DNA of 64,000 nucleotides from Rhizobium jaguaris. Lineage in GTDB: Bacteria; Pseudomonadota; Alphaproteobacteria; Rhizobiales; Rhizobiaceae. The notes under the pieces are model-generated. The model did not search any database. It worked only from the letters and a program-made list of their open reading frames with translations, and had not been told where the DNA came from. The position numbers and the translations under genes are program-made. The DNA is taken from assembly GCF_003627755.1 (NCBI RefSeq), contig NZ_CP032694.1:2595501-2659500 (forward strand), in the 5' to 3' direction. This document shows positions 47,812 to 59,168 of the stretch, in pieces (position 1 is the first letter of the stretch; each line of letters starts with the position of its first letter).

Positions 47812-48962
47812 TCCGCCGGCAATCCATGCGTCACGCGAAAGAGCGTGCGATCCTGCGCTCTCTTTTCCGGCCGATGGCGCGTCAGGGCGAGAATGAAGCC
47901 TGCCGTCACGCAGATGGCGGTCATCGACGAGCCACCATAGGAGATCAGCGGCAAGGTCATACCCTTGGCCGGCAGCAACTGCAGGTTCACGCCGACATTG
48001 ATGATCGACTGAATGCCGATCTGCAGCACCAGGCCGGCGACGGCAAAGCGGTTGAAATCGTTCTTTTCCCTATAGGCATGAGACAGACCGCGCAGCACTA
48101 GGAAGGCGAAGATTAAGACGAGCACCATGCAAAAGACGACACCGAACTCCTCGGCAGCCACCGAGAAGATAAAGTCGGTGTGGGCGTCCGGAATGATGCG
48201 CTTGACGATGCCTTCACCCGGACCGACGCCGAACCAGTTGCCGTGAATGATCGCTTCCTTAGCGGTATCGACCTGAAACGTATCGCCCTCGCCGGTCATG
48301 AACTTGTCGACGCGAAGCGCCACGTGGGGAAAGACATAATAGGCCGCTACGAAGCCGCCGGCGCCGAGTCCGCCGAGCACTCCAATCCATAGCCAGGGCA
48401 TGCCCGCCATGAAGAACATGCCGCCCCAGACGGCCGTGGTGAGAATCGTCTGCCCAAGGTCCGGCTGTGCAACAAGGAGTGCCGCAACAATGCCGAAGAG
48501 GATGATGGCAAAGAGATTGCCCGGAATTTCCGGTTGACGCGCATGCTCGGCGAACAGCCAGGCGCAGACGACGACGAAGGCGGGCTTCATGAATTCCGAC
48601 GGCTGGATGGAGAGCGCCGCGATATTGACCCAGCGCCGCGACCCTTTGACCTCGACACCGAAGAACAACGCAAAAAGCATCATCGCCAGCGAAACGATCA
48701 GCAGGATGACCGCGGTGCGCCGCACCTGCCGGGGCGACATGAAGGAGATGCCGATCATCGTCGCGATCGCCGGAACGAGGAACAGGGCGTGGCGCTTCAC
48801 GAAATGGAAGGGCTCGAGCCCGATGCGCTCGGCGACTGCGGGCGACGCTGCGAAAGAGAGCATGAAGCCGATACCGATCAGCAGGATGAATAGTGCCAGG
48901 AACACACGGTCGATGGTCCAGAACCAATCGGCCAAGGCCCCACGCTCAACGCGGCTTACCAT
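47808..48962 (-). CDS. ftsW: Lipid II-associated SEDS glycosyltransferase FtsW
   Basis: A 384-residue, roughly 10-helix SEDS protein that polymerises septal glycan with FtsI. Motifs: GSRRWVNIAALSIQPSEFMK, FSVAAEEFGVVFCMVLV, LPLISYGGSSMTAICVTAG. The start at 48962 gives MVSRVERGALADWFWTIDRV; in-frame codons upstream lie inside murD. It is one base from the murD stop. The C-terminal tail (RHRPEKRAQDRTLFRVTHGL) is cytoplasmic. Confidence 0.95.
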   Translation of the reverse strand: MVSRVERGALADWFWTIDRVFLALFILLIGIGFMLSFAASPAVAERIGLEPFHFVKRHALFLVPAIATMIGISFMSPRQVRRTAVILLIVSLAMMLFALFFGVEVKGSRRWVNIAALSIQPSEFMKPAFVVVCAWLFAEHARQPEIPGNLFAIILFGIVAALLVAQPDLGQTILTTAVWGGMFFMAGMPWLWIGVLGGLGAGGFVAAYYVFPHVALRVDKFMTGEGDTFQVDTAKEAIIHGNWFGVGPGEGIVKRIIPDAHTDFIFSVAAEEFGVVFCMVLVLIFAFLVLRGLSHAYREKNDFNRFAVAGLVLQIGIQSIINVGVNLQLLPAKGMTLPLISYGGSSMTAICVTAGFILALTRHRPEKRAQDRTLFRVTHGLPAE

Positions 48963-48963
48963 A

Positions 48964-50376
<1,413 letters not shown>

Positions 50377-50383
50377 CGCCGCC

Positions 50384-51505
50384 TCACCGGAGCTTCAGGG
50401 TGGAGAGGCCAATCATCGCCAGGATGACCGCAACGATCCAGAAGCGCACGACCACCTGGCTTTCCGTCCAGCCCTTCTTCTCGAAGTGATGATGGATTGG
50501 CGCCATCAGGAAAACGCGGCGGCCAGTCATCTTGAAGAAGCCGACCTGGATGATGACCGAAAGCGCCTCCAGCACGAAAAGGCCACCAATAATTGCCATG
50601 ACGATCTCATGCTTGGTGGCAACCGCCACCGAACCGATCATGCCGCCCAGCGCCAGAGAACCGGTATCCCCCATGAAAATGGCCGCCGGCGGCGCGTTGA
50701 ACCAGAGGAAACCGAGGCCGGCGCCGATAACTGCGCCGAGCACCACCGCCAATTCGCCGGTACCAGGCACGAAGTTGATCGCCAGATAGTCGGCAAAGAC
50801 ATAGTTGCCGGCGAGATAGGCGATAATACCGAACGAGGCGGCGGCAATCATGACCGGCACGATGGCAAGTCCGTCGAGACCGTCCGTCAGGTTCACGGCG
50901 TTGCCCGCAGCAACGATGACGAAAGCACCAAACAGCACGAAGAACATGCCGAGATTGAGCATGAAATTCTTGAAGAACGGGAATGCTATCGATGAGCCGA
51001 AGGTCGAACCGGCGGCGCCGGAGGACAGCGCCGTGGTCATCATGAAGTAGACGGCGATGGCGGCAATAACGAACTCGATGCCGAGGCGGGCACGGCCGGA
51101 AAAGCCCTTGTCGCTCTGCTTCGTGACCTTGAGATAGTCGTCATAGAAGCCGATGGCGCCGAAGCCTAGTGTAACCAGCAGCGTTGCGACCACATAGACG
51201 TTGGCAAGATCGGCCCACAGCATTGACGACACGACGATGCCGGCCAAAATCATCAGCCCGCCCATGGTCGGCGTGCCGGCCTTCTTGAAATGAGTCTGCG
51301 GACCGTCGGCGCGAATCGGCTGTCCCTTGCCCTGGCGCACACGCAGGGAGGAGATGATTCGCGGCCCGAAGAGGAAGACGATCAACGCCGAAGTGAACAA
51401 AGCGCCGCCGGTGCGGAACGTGATATATCTGAACAGATTGAGAAATCTGAAATGAGTACTGAAAAAATGAATGTGGTCCGACAGTTCGGCAAGCCAGATC
51501 AGCAT
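50384..51505 (-). CDS. mraY: Phospho-N-acetylmuramoyl-pentapeptide transferase
   Basis: A 373-residue, 10-helix enzyme that makes lipid I from UDP-MurNAc-pentapeptide and undecaprenyl phosphate. Motifs: [33 protein letters not shown] (catalytic Asp pair), [37 protein letters not shown], and [13 protein letters not shown]. It lies 11 bases from the murF end. Confidence 0.97.
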   Translation of the reverse strand: MLIWLAELSDHIHFFSTHFRFLNLFRYITFRTGGALFTSALIVFLFGPRIISSLRVRQGKGQPIRADGPQTHFKKAGTPTMGGLMILAGIVVSSMLWADLANVYVVATLLVTLGFGAIGFYDDYLKVTKQSDKGFSGRARLGIEFVIAAIAVYFMMTTALSSGAAGSTFGSSIAFPFFKNFMLNLGMFFVLFGAFVIVAAGNAVNLTDGLDGLAIVPVMIAAASFGIIAYLAGNYVFADYLAINFVPGTGELAVVLGAVIGAGLGFLWFNAPPAAIFMGDTGSLALGGMIGSVAVATKHEIVMAIIGGLFVLEALSVIIQVGFFKMTGRRVFLMAPIHHHFEKKGWTESQVVVRFWIVAVILAMIGLSTLKLR

Positions 51506-51516
51506 AAGAGCCCTTT

Positions 51517-52977
51517 CTAAAGCCCCTGATGGGAGTGGGGCTCCGTGTCGGGGAATGCTGGAAACTTGTCAAGCAAAGCTGCCACGATCTTCCCGAATCC
51601 TATCCCCAGCGACGATTTCACCATCAAAACATCGCCTGGGGCGATCGAGTTGAGCACGAATTCCGCGAGCTCCTCCGTAGTCTCACGATATTCGACATGG
51701 ACACTTTCCGGCAGCGCATCCCTCAACGCCGCCGTCTCCGGACCTGCCAGCCAGACATGCTCGATACCGGCCGCCAGCAGCGGACCGGCGAGGTTGGCAT
51801 GCACTCGTTGGGCATAATCCCCCATTTCCAACATGTCGCCGAGAATGGCGACCCGCCTGCCCGCTCTGCTGCCGACATTGGCGTCCGGCAACGATGTCGC
51901 CAGCAGCGCGATAGCCGCGCGCATGGAGGCGGGGTTGGCGTTGTAACTTTCATCGATCAGCGTGAAATAGCCGTTGCCGATCGCCCGTTTGTGGCGCTGC
52001 CCCCTGCCCTTTTCCGCCCGCAGGTCCGCCAAGGCATCCACGGCCTTGTCGAGATCAGCTTCCACGAGCATGACCGCGCCGAGCACGGCAAGCGCGTTTT
52101 CGGCAATATGACGACCCGGCGCGCCGAGCGCTACTTCCATCGTCTCGCCGCCGATCGTCAGCCACAGCGTCGAATTCTCTTCCGACGCGTTGAACTCCGC
52201 CAGCCGCACGTCGGCCTTGGCGTGCTGGCCGAAACTGTGCACATGCTCGACACCGGCAGCCAGCGCGGCACGCTCCAGGAAATCGAACTGGTCGTTGTCG
52301 CGGTTGAGGATGACATGACCGCCCGGTACGACACCGTCGAATATCTCTGCCTTGGCGGCTGCGATCTCGGTGATGTTCTTGAAATTACCGAGATGTGCCG
52401 GCGCGATCGTTGTGATGATGGCCACTTCCGGCTGCACCATCTTGGTCAGCGGCCGGATTTCCTCCGGATGGTTCATACCAATCTCGAAGACACCGAAATC
52501 GGTATCCTGAGGCATGCGCGCCAAACTCAGCGGCACGCCCCAATGATTGTTGAAGGAGGCGACTGAGGCATGCACCTTGCCCGATGGCGACAACGTTCGG
52601 CGCAGCATCTCCTTCGTGGTGGTTTTGCCGACCGAACCGGTGACGGCGATGATCTTCGCAGCCGTGCGCTGGCGGGCGGCAACACCCAACCTGGCGAGCG
52701 CTGCCAATACGTCGTCGACAACGATCTTCGGCACGGTCAGCCGGCCCATCGCCGGCAGCCGTGCCTCGCTGATCACGATCAACGCGGCGCCGTTGGCCAT
52801 CGCCAGATTGGCATAGTCATGGCCATCGACGCGATCGCCCTTGATGGCGAAGAAAGCTTCGCCTGGCTTGATCGAACGGCTGTCGATGGAAATCCCAGTC
52901 ACGCCCTCAGGCAGCGCTCCGAAGGAGCGGCCCGCAATGGCGGCGATCATGTCTTCAGTTGTCCATAGCCAGCTCAA
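51517..52977 (-). CDS. murF: UDP-MurNAc-tripeptide--D-alanyl-D-alanine ligase
   Basis: A 486-residue ligase that finishes the pentapeptide precursor. Motifs: [39 protein letters not shown] (P-loop), [40 protein letters not shown] and [15 protein letters not shown] 52977 overlaps the murE stop by 4 bases. The C-terminal [20 protein letters not shown] is typical. Confidence 0.97.
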   Translation of the reverse strand: MSWLWTTEDMIAAIAGRSFGALPEGVTGISIDSRSIKPGEAFFAIKGDRVDGHDYANLAMANGAALIVISEARLPAMGRLTVPKIVVDDVLAALARLGVAARQRTAAKIIAVTGSVGKTTTKEMLRRTLSPSGKVHASVASFNNHWGVPLSLARMPQDTDFGVFEIGMNHPEEIRPLTKMVQPEVAIITTIAPAHLGNFKNITEIAAAKAEIFDGVVPGGHVILNRDNDQFDFLERAALAAGVEHVHSFGQHAKADVRLAEFNASEENSTLWLTIGGETMEVALGAPGRHIAENALAVLGAVMLVEADLDKAVDALADLRAEKGRGQRHKRAIGNGYFTLIDESYNANPASMRAAIALLATSLPDANVGSRAGRRVAILGDMLEMGDYAQRVHANLAGPLLAAGIEHVWLAGPETAALRDALPESVHVEYRETTEELAEFVLNSIAPGDVLMVKSSLGIGFGKIVAALLDKFPAFPDTEPHSHQGL

Positions 52978-54437
52978 GACCTTACCTCCTCCAGTGCTTT
53001 GCGCAGTTCGGCATGGTCGGAAAAGGGCAGCGTGACGCTGCCGATCGTCTGACCTTCCTCATGCCCCTTGCCCGCGACGATTAGTGTATCGCCGGATTTC
53101 AGCATGCCGACTGCTTCGCGGATTGCCTTGGCACGGTCGCCGATCTCGGTGGCGCAGGGTGCTGCGGCCATGATCTCGGCGCGAATCGCCGCCGGCTCTT
53201 CCGAGCGCGGATTATCGTCGGTGACGACAACCACATCGGCCAGACGGCAGGCAATTTCGCCCATGATCGGCCGCTTGCCGCGATCGCGGTCGCCGCCACA
53301 ACCGAAGACGACAATGACGCGGCCGGTGGTGAAGGGCCGCACCGAATTCAGCACATTTTCCAAAGCATCCGGCTTGTGCGCGTAGTCGACATAGGCGAGT
53401 GCGCCGTCATGGGTATGACCGACAAGCTCCAATCGACCGGAAGCACCGACGAGCTTTTCCAGCGCCGCCATGGCAACCGGCGCGACAACGCCGGTGGAAA
53501 TGGCAAGACCAGCGGCAGCCAGCGCATTGGCGATCTGGAAATCGCCGGCAAGCGGAATGTGAACCTCGAAAATATCGTCGCCGATATGAACTTCGGCGAC
53601 CTGCTTGTGACGGAAATGCTCGACGCGCTTCAACGTCAGGAAATCGCCCTTGCGACCGACAGTGCGGATGACCTGCGCGGCCTCGCGCGCGGCCGCAATT
53701 GCCTGTTCCGACCAAATATCGTCGGCAAAGATCACCGCGGGCGAGCCCTTCGGCAACAAATCGCGAAACAGCCGCATCTTGGCGGCCATATAGTCCTCGA
53801 CCGTCGGATGATAATCCATATGGTCACGGCCGAGATTGGTGAAGGCAGCGGCAGCGAGCCGGACGCCGTCTAGGCGGAATTGATCAAGGCCATGACTGGA
53901 GGCCTCCATCGCCGCATGGGTAACACCTTCATCCGCAAGCTCGGCAAGCAGTTGGTGCAGGGACACCGGATCGGGCGTCGTCAGCGAGCCGTAATCATTG
54001 CGCGTCGGTGAGACGACTCCGGTCGTGCCGATCATCGCCGCCGGATGGCCCGCATGTGCCCAGATCTGACGGGTGAACGACGCGACCGAGGTTTTACCGG
54101 CCGTGCCGGTAACGGCAACCATCGTCTCGGGCTGCCTGCCATAAAAGCGCGAAGCGGCGACAGCGAGAAAACGGCGCGGCTCCGCAACGGTCAACAGAGG
54201 TACGCCGGTGGTGACAGCGCCATGGCCGGCGACAACCACAGACGCACCACGCGAAACCGCATCGGCAATGAAACTTGCGCCGTCAGCCTTCGTGCCGGCG
54301 ACAGCTACGAAAGCCATGCCGGGTGCAACCTTACGGCTATCGGCGGAAAGGCCTGTTATCTCAAGATCGCCAAGTGTCCCGCCGACTTGTTCGTTGAGTT
54401 CCGGAAACGCTTTCCCGGCAATGTCCCGCAAGTTCAT
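52974..54437 (-). CDS. murE: UDP-MurNAc-L-alanyl-D-glutamate--meso-diaminopimelate ligase
   Basis: A 487-residue ligase. Motifs: [40 protein letters not shown] (P-loop), [40 protein letters not shown], and [18 protein letters not shown], whose DNPR box marks specificity for meso-diaminopimelate rather than lysine. It follows ftsI after 66 bases and overlaps murF. Confidence 0.97.
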   Translation of the reverse strand: MNLRDIAGKAFPELNEQVGGTLGDLEITGLSADSRKVAPGMAFVAVAGTKADGASFIADAVSRGASVVVAGHGAVTTGVPLLTVAEPRRFLAVAASRFYGRQPETMVAVTGTAGKTSVASFTRQIWAHAGHPAAMIGTTGVVSPTRNDYGSLTTPDPVSLHQLLAELADEGVTHAAMEASSHGLDQFRLDGVRLAAAAFTNLGRDHMDYHPTVEDYMAAKMRLFRDLLPKGSPAVIFADDIWSEQAIAAAREAAQVIRTVGRKGDFLTLKRVEHFRHKQVAEVHIGDDIFEVHIPLAGDFQIANALAAAGLAISTGVVAPVAMAALEKLVGASGRLELVGHTHDGALAYVDYAHKPDALENVLNSVRPFTTGRVIVVFGCGGDRDRGKRPIMGEIACRLADVVVVTDDNPRSEEPAAIRAEIMAAAPCATEIGDRAKAIREAVGMLKSGDTLIVAGKGHEEGQTIGSVTLPFSDHAELRKALEEVRS

Positions 54438-54503
54438 CGAATATACTTTTCGCCTTCTCGATCAGTCCGCCCCTCGCGAATCGACCCGTGTATTCTTTCA
54501 CGC

Positions 54504-56258
54504 TTAATAAGACACCAGCAAGGCCGAGTTGCCGTTTCCGAAGCTGGGCTGGATTCCGAGTATGGGTGCGGCCCGCGCGATGATGTCACGAGCGATCGGC
54601 GCTGCCGTATAGGCCGAGATCGTGCCACCGTGCTCACCGGTCTTCGGCTCGTCGCAGAAGGTCATGACGACATATTGCGGATTGTCGATCGGGAACGCGG
54701 CTAGGAAAGTGTTGAAATTCAGCGTGTGCGAGTAGCGGCCGTTGACGACCTTGTCAGCGGTGCCGGTCTTGCTGCCGACGTCATAGCCGGGCACGCGGGC
54801 AGCCTTGCCCGATCCCTTGGAGCCGTTGAAATCAAGCAGGAAGCGGATGTCATCGCTGGTGCTCTTCTTGACGACGACCTTGGCGACCGCGTCGGCCTGC
54901 TCGCGAGTGCGCGGCAGGAAAGTGGGCTCGATCAGCCTGCCGCCATTGACGAGGGCCGCGCCGGCGACCGCCACCTGCAGCGGCGTGGTGGAGACACCGT
55001 GGCCGAAGGAAATGGTGATCGAGTTGATCTTCTTCCAAACATGCGGCTGGGTCGGCATCTTCACTTCCGGCAGCTCGGTGTCCATCTTGGTCAGCAGCCC
55101 CATCTTGGTCAGGAATTCCTTGTGGGCATCGATGCCGATGAGATCGGCGATCTTCGCCGTACCGATGTTGGAGGAATACTGGAAGATTTCCGGAACGGTC
55201 AGCACACGATGCTGCCCGTGGAAGTCGTGAATGGTGAAGCCGCCGATACGGATCGGGTTGGTGGCGTCGAAGGCATCACGCAGCGTGACCTTGCCGGAAT
55301 CGAGCGCCATCGCCATGGTGAAAGTCTTGAACGTCGACCCCATTTCGAACGTGCCGTTCGTCATGCGGTTGAGCCAGCCTTCCGCAGCGCCCTCGTTCGG
55401 ATTGTTCGGATCGAAGTCGGGAGCCGACGCCATGGCCAGCACCTCGCCGGTACGAGCGTCAAGTACCGCTGCACCCGCACCCTTCGCCTGGAAATTATTG
55501 ACGGCATTGACGACCGCATCGTGGACGATATCCTGCACGCGCAGATCGACCGAAAGCTTCACCGGCTGCAACGGCTGGTCACTGGTCATGCCGGCCGCCG
55601 CGAGATCGGCAAGGCCCTGGTCGTCGATATATTTCTCCATTCCGGTCACGCCGCGGTTGTCGATATTGACGTAGCCAAGAATGTGGGCAGCGGTCGAACC
55701 GCCCGGATAGAAGCGTCGCTTTTCAGGACGGAAACCGATACCGGGGATGCCGAGCGCCAGAATCTGGCTCTGCTGTTTCGGCGTCAACTGGCGGCGAAGC
55801 CAGGCAAAATGCGAGGTCTTGACGGCAAGTTTCTTATAGGTGCCCTTGGTATCGAGGTCGGGCAGAACGGTGCGCAGTTGCTCGACAGCCTCATCGGGAT
55901 CGATGATCTTGTTTGGCTCGGCAAACAGCGACACCGTGCGAATATCTGTCGCCATTAGGGCGCCGTTGCGGTCGACGATGTCAGGGCGCGAGGCCATGAG
56001 CCGATCTGGCGGCAGGATGCTCGAGGTCGTATCCGGCGGCGTCATGGCGAACTGGGCAAGGCGTCCGCCGATGATGCAGTAAACGACGGTAAAACTCACG
56101 ACCAACAGAACGACACGGCTCTTGGCCTGATTGGCCTTGCGTTTGCGGGCACCTTCGAAGGTCGAGCCTCTGAAACCGTCGTTCGGGCGGTTATTGCCGT
56201 CGGTGGAGAAATGCGCCTTGCTTTTCAAGACCATGATGCGCGAAAGAAAAGACATCAC
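54504..56258 (-). CDS. ftsI: Septal peptidoglycan transpeptidase FtsI (PBP3)
   Basis: A 584-residue class B penicillin-binding protein: a short cytoplasmic start, one membrane helix (VVLLVVSFTVVYCIIGGRLA), a dimerisation domain, then the transpeptidase domain with active-site MGSTFKTFTMAMALDSG (SxxK), FQYSSNIGTAK (SxN) and DVGSKTGTADKVVNGRYSHT (KTG). The start overlaps the ftsL stop by 4 bases. It cross-links septal peptidoglycan with FtsW. Confidence 0.96.
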   Translation of the reverse strand: MMSFLSRIMVLKSKAHFSTDGNNRPNDGFRGSTFEGARKRKANQAKSRVVLLVVSFTVVYCIIGGRLAQFAMTPPDTTSSILPPDRLMASRPDIVDRNGALMATDIRTVSLFAEPNKIIDPDEAVEQLRTVLPDLDTKGTYKKLAVKTSHFAWLRRQLTPKQQSQILALGIPGIGFRPEKRRFYPGGSTAAHILGYVNIDNRGVTGMEKYIDDQGLADLAAAGMTSDQPLQPVKLSVDLRVQDIVHDAVVNAVNNFQAKGAGAAVLDARTGEVLAMASAPDFDPNNPNEGAAEGWLNRMTNGTFEMGSTFKTFTMAMALDSGKVTLRDAFDATNPIRIGGFTIHDFHGQHRVLTVPEIFQYSSNIGTAKIADLIGIDAHKEFLTKMGLLTKMDTELPEVKMPTQPHVWKKINSITISFGHGVSTTPLQVAVAGAALVNGGRLIEPTFLPRTREQADAVAKVVVKKSTSDDIRFLLDFNGSKGSGKAARVPGYDVGSKTGTADKVVNGRYSHTLNFNTFLAAFPIDNPQYVVMTFCDEPKTGEHGGTISAYTAAPIARDIIARAAPILGIQPSFGNGNSALLVSY

Positions 56259-56791
56259 TCGTCCACCGATCCAGTTGCGATATCGTCGACTTCTTGTTTT
56301 TTATGCTTCAGCAACGGCGGCGCCTTGGCGACCGGACGCGGTGCAGGAGCGGCGGCGACATCGGCAATCGCCTTCCTGATTTCCGCATCCGTCGTGTCGC
56401 CATTCTTCGACGCAGCGGCGGAATTCACCTTCCCGCCAGGCGCTTTGGCGCTGGCGCCCTTCGCGCCATCCTTGGCATCGGCAACGGTTTCGGGCGGAAG
56501 CTGCGAGCGCAGCATCGGCAACTCGTTCGGCTGCACAATCGCTGTCGACAGCGTCGGCTCCAGCTTGAGTTCACTACTATAGTTATTGACCAATCGCTCC
56601 AAACGGTTCGGCTGCACGACCAGCGCCCAATCCGCTTTCAGAAGCTCGATCGTGTCCTTTTCCAATTTGATCTCGGATTCGAGGCGATGAACCTCTTCGA
56701 GTTTCAGTTCGGCACGATGTTTGATGGTGTAGGTAACGGAGGCCATCGCCGTCATGACGCCAATCAGAACGATGTCAAAAGTCCTCAGCAT
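56255..56791 (-). CDS. ftsL: Cell division protein FtsL
   Basis: A 178-residue bitopic protein: start MLRTFDIVLIGVMTAMASVT (single helix), coiled coil (about 25-70, LKLEEVHRLESEIKLEKDTI), then a long low-complexity Ala/Lys/Pro tail absent from short enterobacterial FtsL. The start at 56791 begins one base after the rsmH stop. Its position between rsmH and ftsI supports identity despite weak sequence conservation. Confidence 0.88.
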   Translation of the reverse strand: MLRTFDIVLIGVMTAMASVTYTIKHRAELKLEEVHRLESEIKLEKDTIELLKADWALVVQPNRLERLVNNYSSELKLEPTLSTAIVQPNELPMLRSQLPPETVADAKDGAKGASAKAPGGKVNSAAASKNGDTTDAEIRKAIADVAAAPAPRPVAKAPPLLKHKKQEVDDIATGSVDE

Positions 56792-56792
56792 A

Positions 56793-57818
56793 TCAACCTC
56801 CGAGCTTTCCGAGACTGGCGAGATTGGGCAGATCGAAGATCGAGAGATCGGCAGCCTCGGCCGGGGCAGCCGTACGAAGACCGGCGCGCAGCTTGGCCGA
56901 ACGCGCCCGCGGATTGGCTTCCGCTTCGACGTCACTGGCCGAAACCATCGACTTACCGATCGGATCGAAGGTCGCCAGCCGCTCATACACCATGGGCATG
57001 TGGCGGGAGCCGGTAGCGCGACCGGAGCGATCGGCAAAGAACTTCTTGACGATCCGGTCTTCCAGCGAATGAAAAGTCACGACGACCAGACGTCCGCCCG
57101 GCTTCAGCGCCCGCTCGGCAGCAAACAGCGCCTGCGCCAGCTCGCCGAGCTCATCGTTGACGAAGATGCGCAGCGCCTGAAAGACGCGGGTCGCCGGATG
57201 AATCTTGTCCTTGGCCTTTCGCGGCGTGACGATCTCGATCAGTCCGGCGAGATCGCGAGTGGTCACGAACGGCACTTCCGCCCGCCGTTTTTCGATTGCA
57301 TGCGCAATGCGCGGCGCCTGCTTTTCTTCGCCGAGGAAGGCGAAAATGCGAATGAGATCGGCCAGCTTGGCGCGATTGACGACATCGGCCGCCGACACGC
57401 CGCTTGCCGACATGCGCATATCGAGCGGGCCATTCTTGCTGAACGAGAAGCCGCGCTCGGCCTCATCGAGCTGCATGGAAGAGACACCGATATCGAGCAC
57501 GACGCCATCGAGCCCACCCTGCGGCGCATGATCGGCGAGCCGGGAAAACTGCGAATGAATGAGAGAAAGGTGACCGGCATGAGCAGCGACCATTGCCTGC
57601 CCAGCCGCAATCGCCGTCGGATCGCGATCGAGTGCAATCACATCCGCGCTGGCCGCGAGAATTGCCGAGGTATAGCCGCCAGCACCGAACGTGCCGTCAA
57701 GAATGAGCTTGCCGGCCGCCGGAGCCAACGCCTCAAGCACTTCCGCAAGAAGAACCGGAATGTGGCGAACCGGTCCGCCACCGGCATCAGTCGAGCCTCC
57801 GCCAGGATTCGCCACCAT
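56793..57818 (-). CDS. rsmH: 16S rRNA (cytosine(1402)-N(4))-methyltransferase
   Basis: A 341-residue SAM methyltransferase (formerly MraW) for 16S rRNA C1402. Motifs: [72 protein letters not shown] and [20 protein letters not shown]. The start at 57818 ([10 protein letters not shown]) follows GAGGAAGCGG; the longer in-frame extension upstream overlaps mraZ and is spurious. Confidence 0.97.
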   Translation of the reverse strand: MVANPGGGSTDAGGGPVRHIPVLLAEVLEALAPAAGKLILDGTFGAGGYTSAILAASADVIALDRDPTAIAAGQAMVAAHAGHLSLIHSQFSRLADHAPQGGLDGVVLDIGVSSMQLDEAERGFSFSKNGPLDMRMSASGVSAADVVNRAKLADLIRIFAFLGEEKQAPRIAHAIEKRRAEVPFVTTRDLAGLIEIVTPRKAKDKIHPATRVFQALRIFVNDELGELAQALFAAERALKPGGRLVVVTFHSLEDRIVKKFFADRSGRATGSRHMPMVYERLATFDPIGKSMVSASDVEAEANPRARSAKLRAGLRTAAPAEAADLSIFDLPNLASLGKLGG

Positions 57819-57832
57819 TCCGCTTCCTCGTT

Positions 57833-58273
57833 CTAGTCCGAGCGCCTGCCCGCCAGCCTGCGCTCCTCTCGTGCCTGCGCCTGCAAGGCCTGAAAGGCCT
57901 CCGGCTGCCACAATTGAAAATGATCCGCCCGCCCGACGAAGGTTACCTCGTTGGCGATACCGGTGAAATCGCGGATAAAATCCGTGACCATCAGCCGCCC
58001 TTCCGCATCGAGCCTCATAAAGACCCCGCCCCCGTGAATCAGGAGCGACATCTGGTTCGCCGCCGGCGAAAAAGGATCGTCCGCCGCAATCTGCCGCTCG
58101 AACCGATCGAGCAAATCGAGACCGCCGACGCTGATCGCCGGGAACACAAAATCCTGGAAACAATACAGCTCCTGGATATTGCGCTCCGCCAACACGGAAC
58201 GGAATACCGCCGGCACGGAAACCCGGCCTTTGGCATCTATCCTGTTGGTCGCATTTGACAGGAAGCGGTTCAT
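57833..58273 (-). CDS. mraZ: Transcriptional regulator / dcw repressor MraZ
   Basis: A 146-residue protein with two SpoVT/AbrB-like domains: [28 protein letters not shown], and the second copy [20 protein letters not shown]. MraZ binds TGGGN repeats and represses its own operon in E. coli. Such repeats lie upstream (58442-58484). GGGAACGGG precedes the ATG; an in-frame start at 58303 is less likely. It is the first gene of the dcw cluster. Confidence 0.95.
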   Translation of the reverse strand: MNRFLSNATNRIDAKGRVSVPAVFRSVLAERNIQELYCFQDFVFPAISVGGLDLLDRFERQIAADDPFSPAANQMSLLIHGGGVFMRLDAEGRLMVTDFIRDFTGIANEVTFVGRADHFQLWQPEAFQALQAQAREERRLAGRRSD

Positions 58274-58704
58274 GACGCGAAACACCCGTTCCCCATGACA
58301 CACGGGCGATCATTCGCCCGCAGACATAGCCAAAATCGGACACAGCTTCGCAAGCCGAAAGAGAGAACACCCTTCCGACACCTCCGAGAAAGGAGGAATC
58401 ATGGCTTTGCGATGAACGGGCGATGATTTGCCCTTGTGCAGTGGGTTTTTGGGATACCATGGGACCATATGGGCGTCAATGGGATGAAGCCACGCAGACG
58501 TGGCCACAGCCTGAATATTCATAAGCTGTTAAGTTTAACGAAAGGTTAGGATCGCCCTGAGGCAAGGTGCCAAAACGGATTGTTTTCACGGATGAAAACG
58601 CCTTCTTCCGACACAGTGGAGAGGCTGAAAACCAGGCGTTCCGGCGGTCTGAAAAATTGTTTCCACAGCACCCGAGAGCATCGACTTTCGCCGAAAGATA
58701 ATTT
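58274..58704. other. mraZ upstream region: leader, MraZ array and rnpB 3' flank
   Basis: A roughly 430-base region between mraZ and rnpB. It holds hairpins in the mraZ leader (CGGGCGA/TCGCCCG at 58303-58320 and CCTCC/GGAGG at 58381-58396), the TGGGN array, an AT-richer stretch (58510-58560) for the promoter, and the rnpB 3' end. Confidence 0.5.
58442..58484. promoter_or_regulatory. MraZ-box array: five TGGGN repeats upstream of mraZ
   Basis: On the plus strand TGGG occurs at 58442, 58450, 58460, 58470 and 58480; the last four have exact 10-bp spacing (TGGGA, TGGGA, TGGGC, TGGGA). This matches the E. coli MraZ operator rule of TGGGN units separated by 5 bp. It lies 170-210 bp upstream of the mraZ start. 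Confidence 0.75.
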
Positions 58705-59102
58705 GCCAGTTGGCCTGTAAGCCGGGTTCTGTATGGCTCCGACCGAGGCCGGAACGTGGCAGCCATTCATCTTGGACGCCGCTTGCGCGCCGCCTCATGC
58801 AACCCACCCGGATGACCGGCCCGGAAACAGGCTGGACCGCTTTCGCGATCCGCGTCATCCCTATTCGGTTTTGCTCCCGGTGGGGTTTACCGTGCCGTCG
58901 CTGTTGCCAGAGACGCGGTGGGCTCTTACCCCACCCTTTCACCCTTACCCGATCCGAGGACCGGGCGGTTTGCTTTCTGTGGCACTTTCCCTGAGGTTAC
59001 CCCCGCCGGACGTTATCCGGCACCGTGTTTCCGTGGAGCCCGGACTTTCCTCACCCCACCGCCTTTCGGCATTGGTGAGGCGCGGCTGCCCGGCCAACTG
59101 GC
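58705..59102 (-). ncRNA. rnpB: RNase P RNA (class A)
   Basis: The minus strand shows the conserved CR-I block GAGGAAAGTCCGGGCTCC near 59035-59060 and the 3' signature ACAGAACCCGGCTTACAG. Terminal P1 is perfect: GCCAGTTGGCC (5' end, 59102-59092) pairs with GGCCAACTGGC (58715-58705). The size of about 400 nt fits alphaproteobacterial RNase P RNA. It processes tRNA 5' ends together with RnpA. Plus-strand ORFs across it are antisense artefacts. Confidence 0.95.
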
Positions 59103-59168
59103 AGGGCTCCATTAGCCGAGAGCGCCGGTAATTGCCACCGAAATATGCGGCTTTCTCTTCCTGTCGGC

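Noticed and set aside
57819-58460. Upstream extension of the rsmH reading frame across mraZ
   Set aside because: The same stretch encodes a well-conserved MraZ in another frame, and rsmH has a good start at 57818.
58441-58490. Ten-base periodic repeats considered as a short CRISPR or satellite
   Set aside because: The unit is only TGGGN with variable spacer, exactly the MraZ-site pattern, and lies upstream of mraZ.
58733-59131. Plus-strand ORF of 132 codons in the rnpB region
   Set aside because: It is antisense to the RNase P RNA gene, whose structure explains the sequence.
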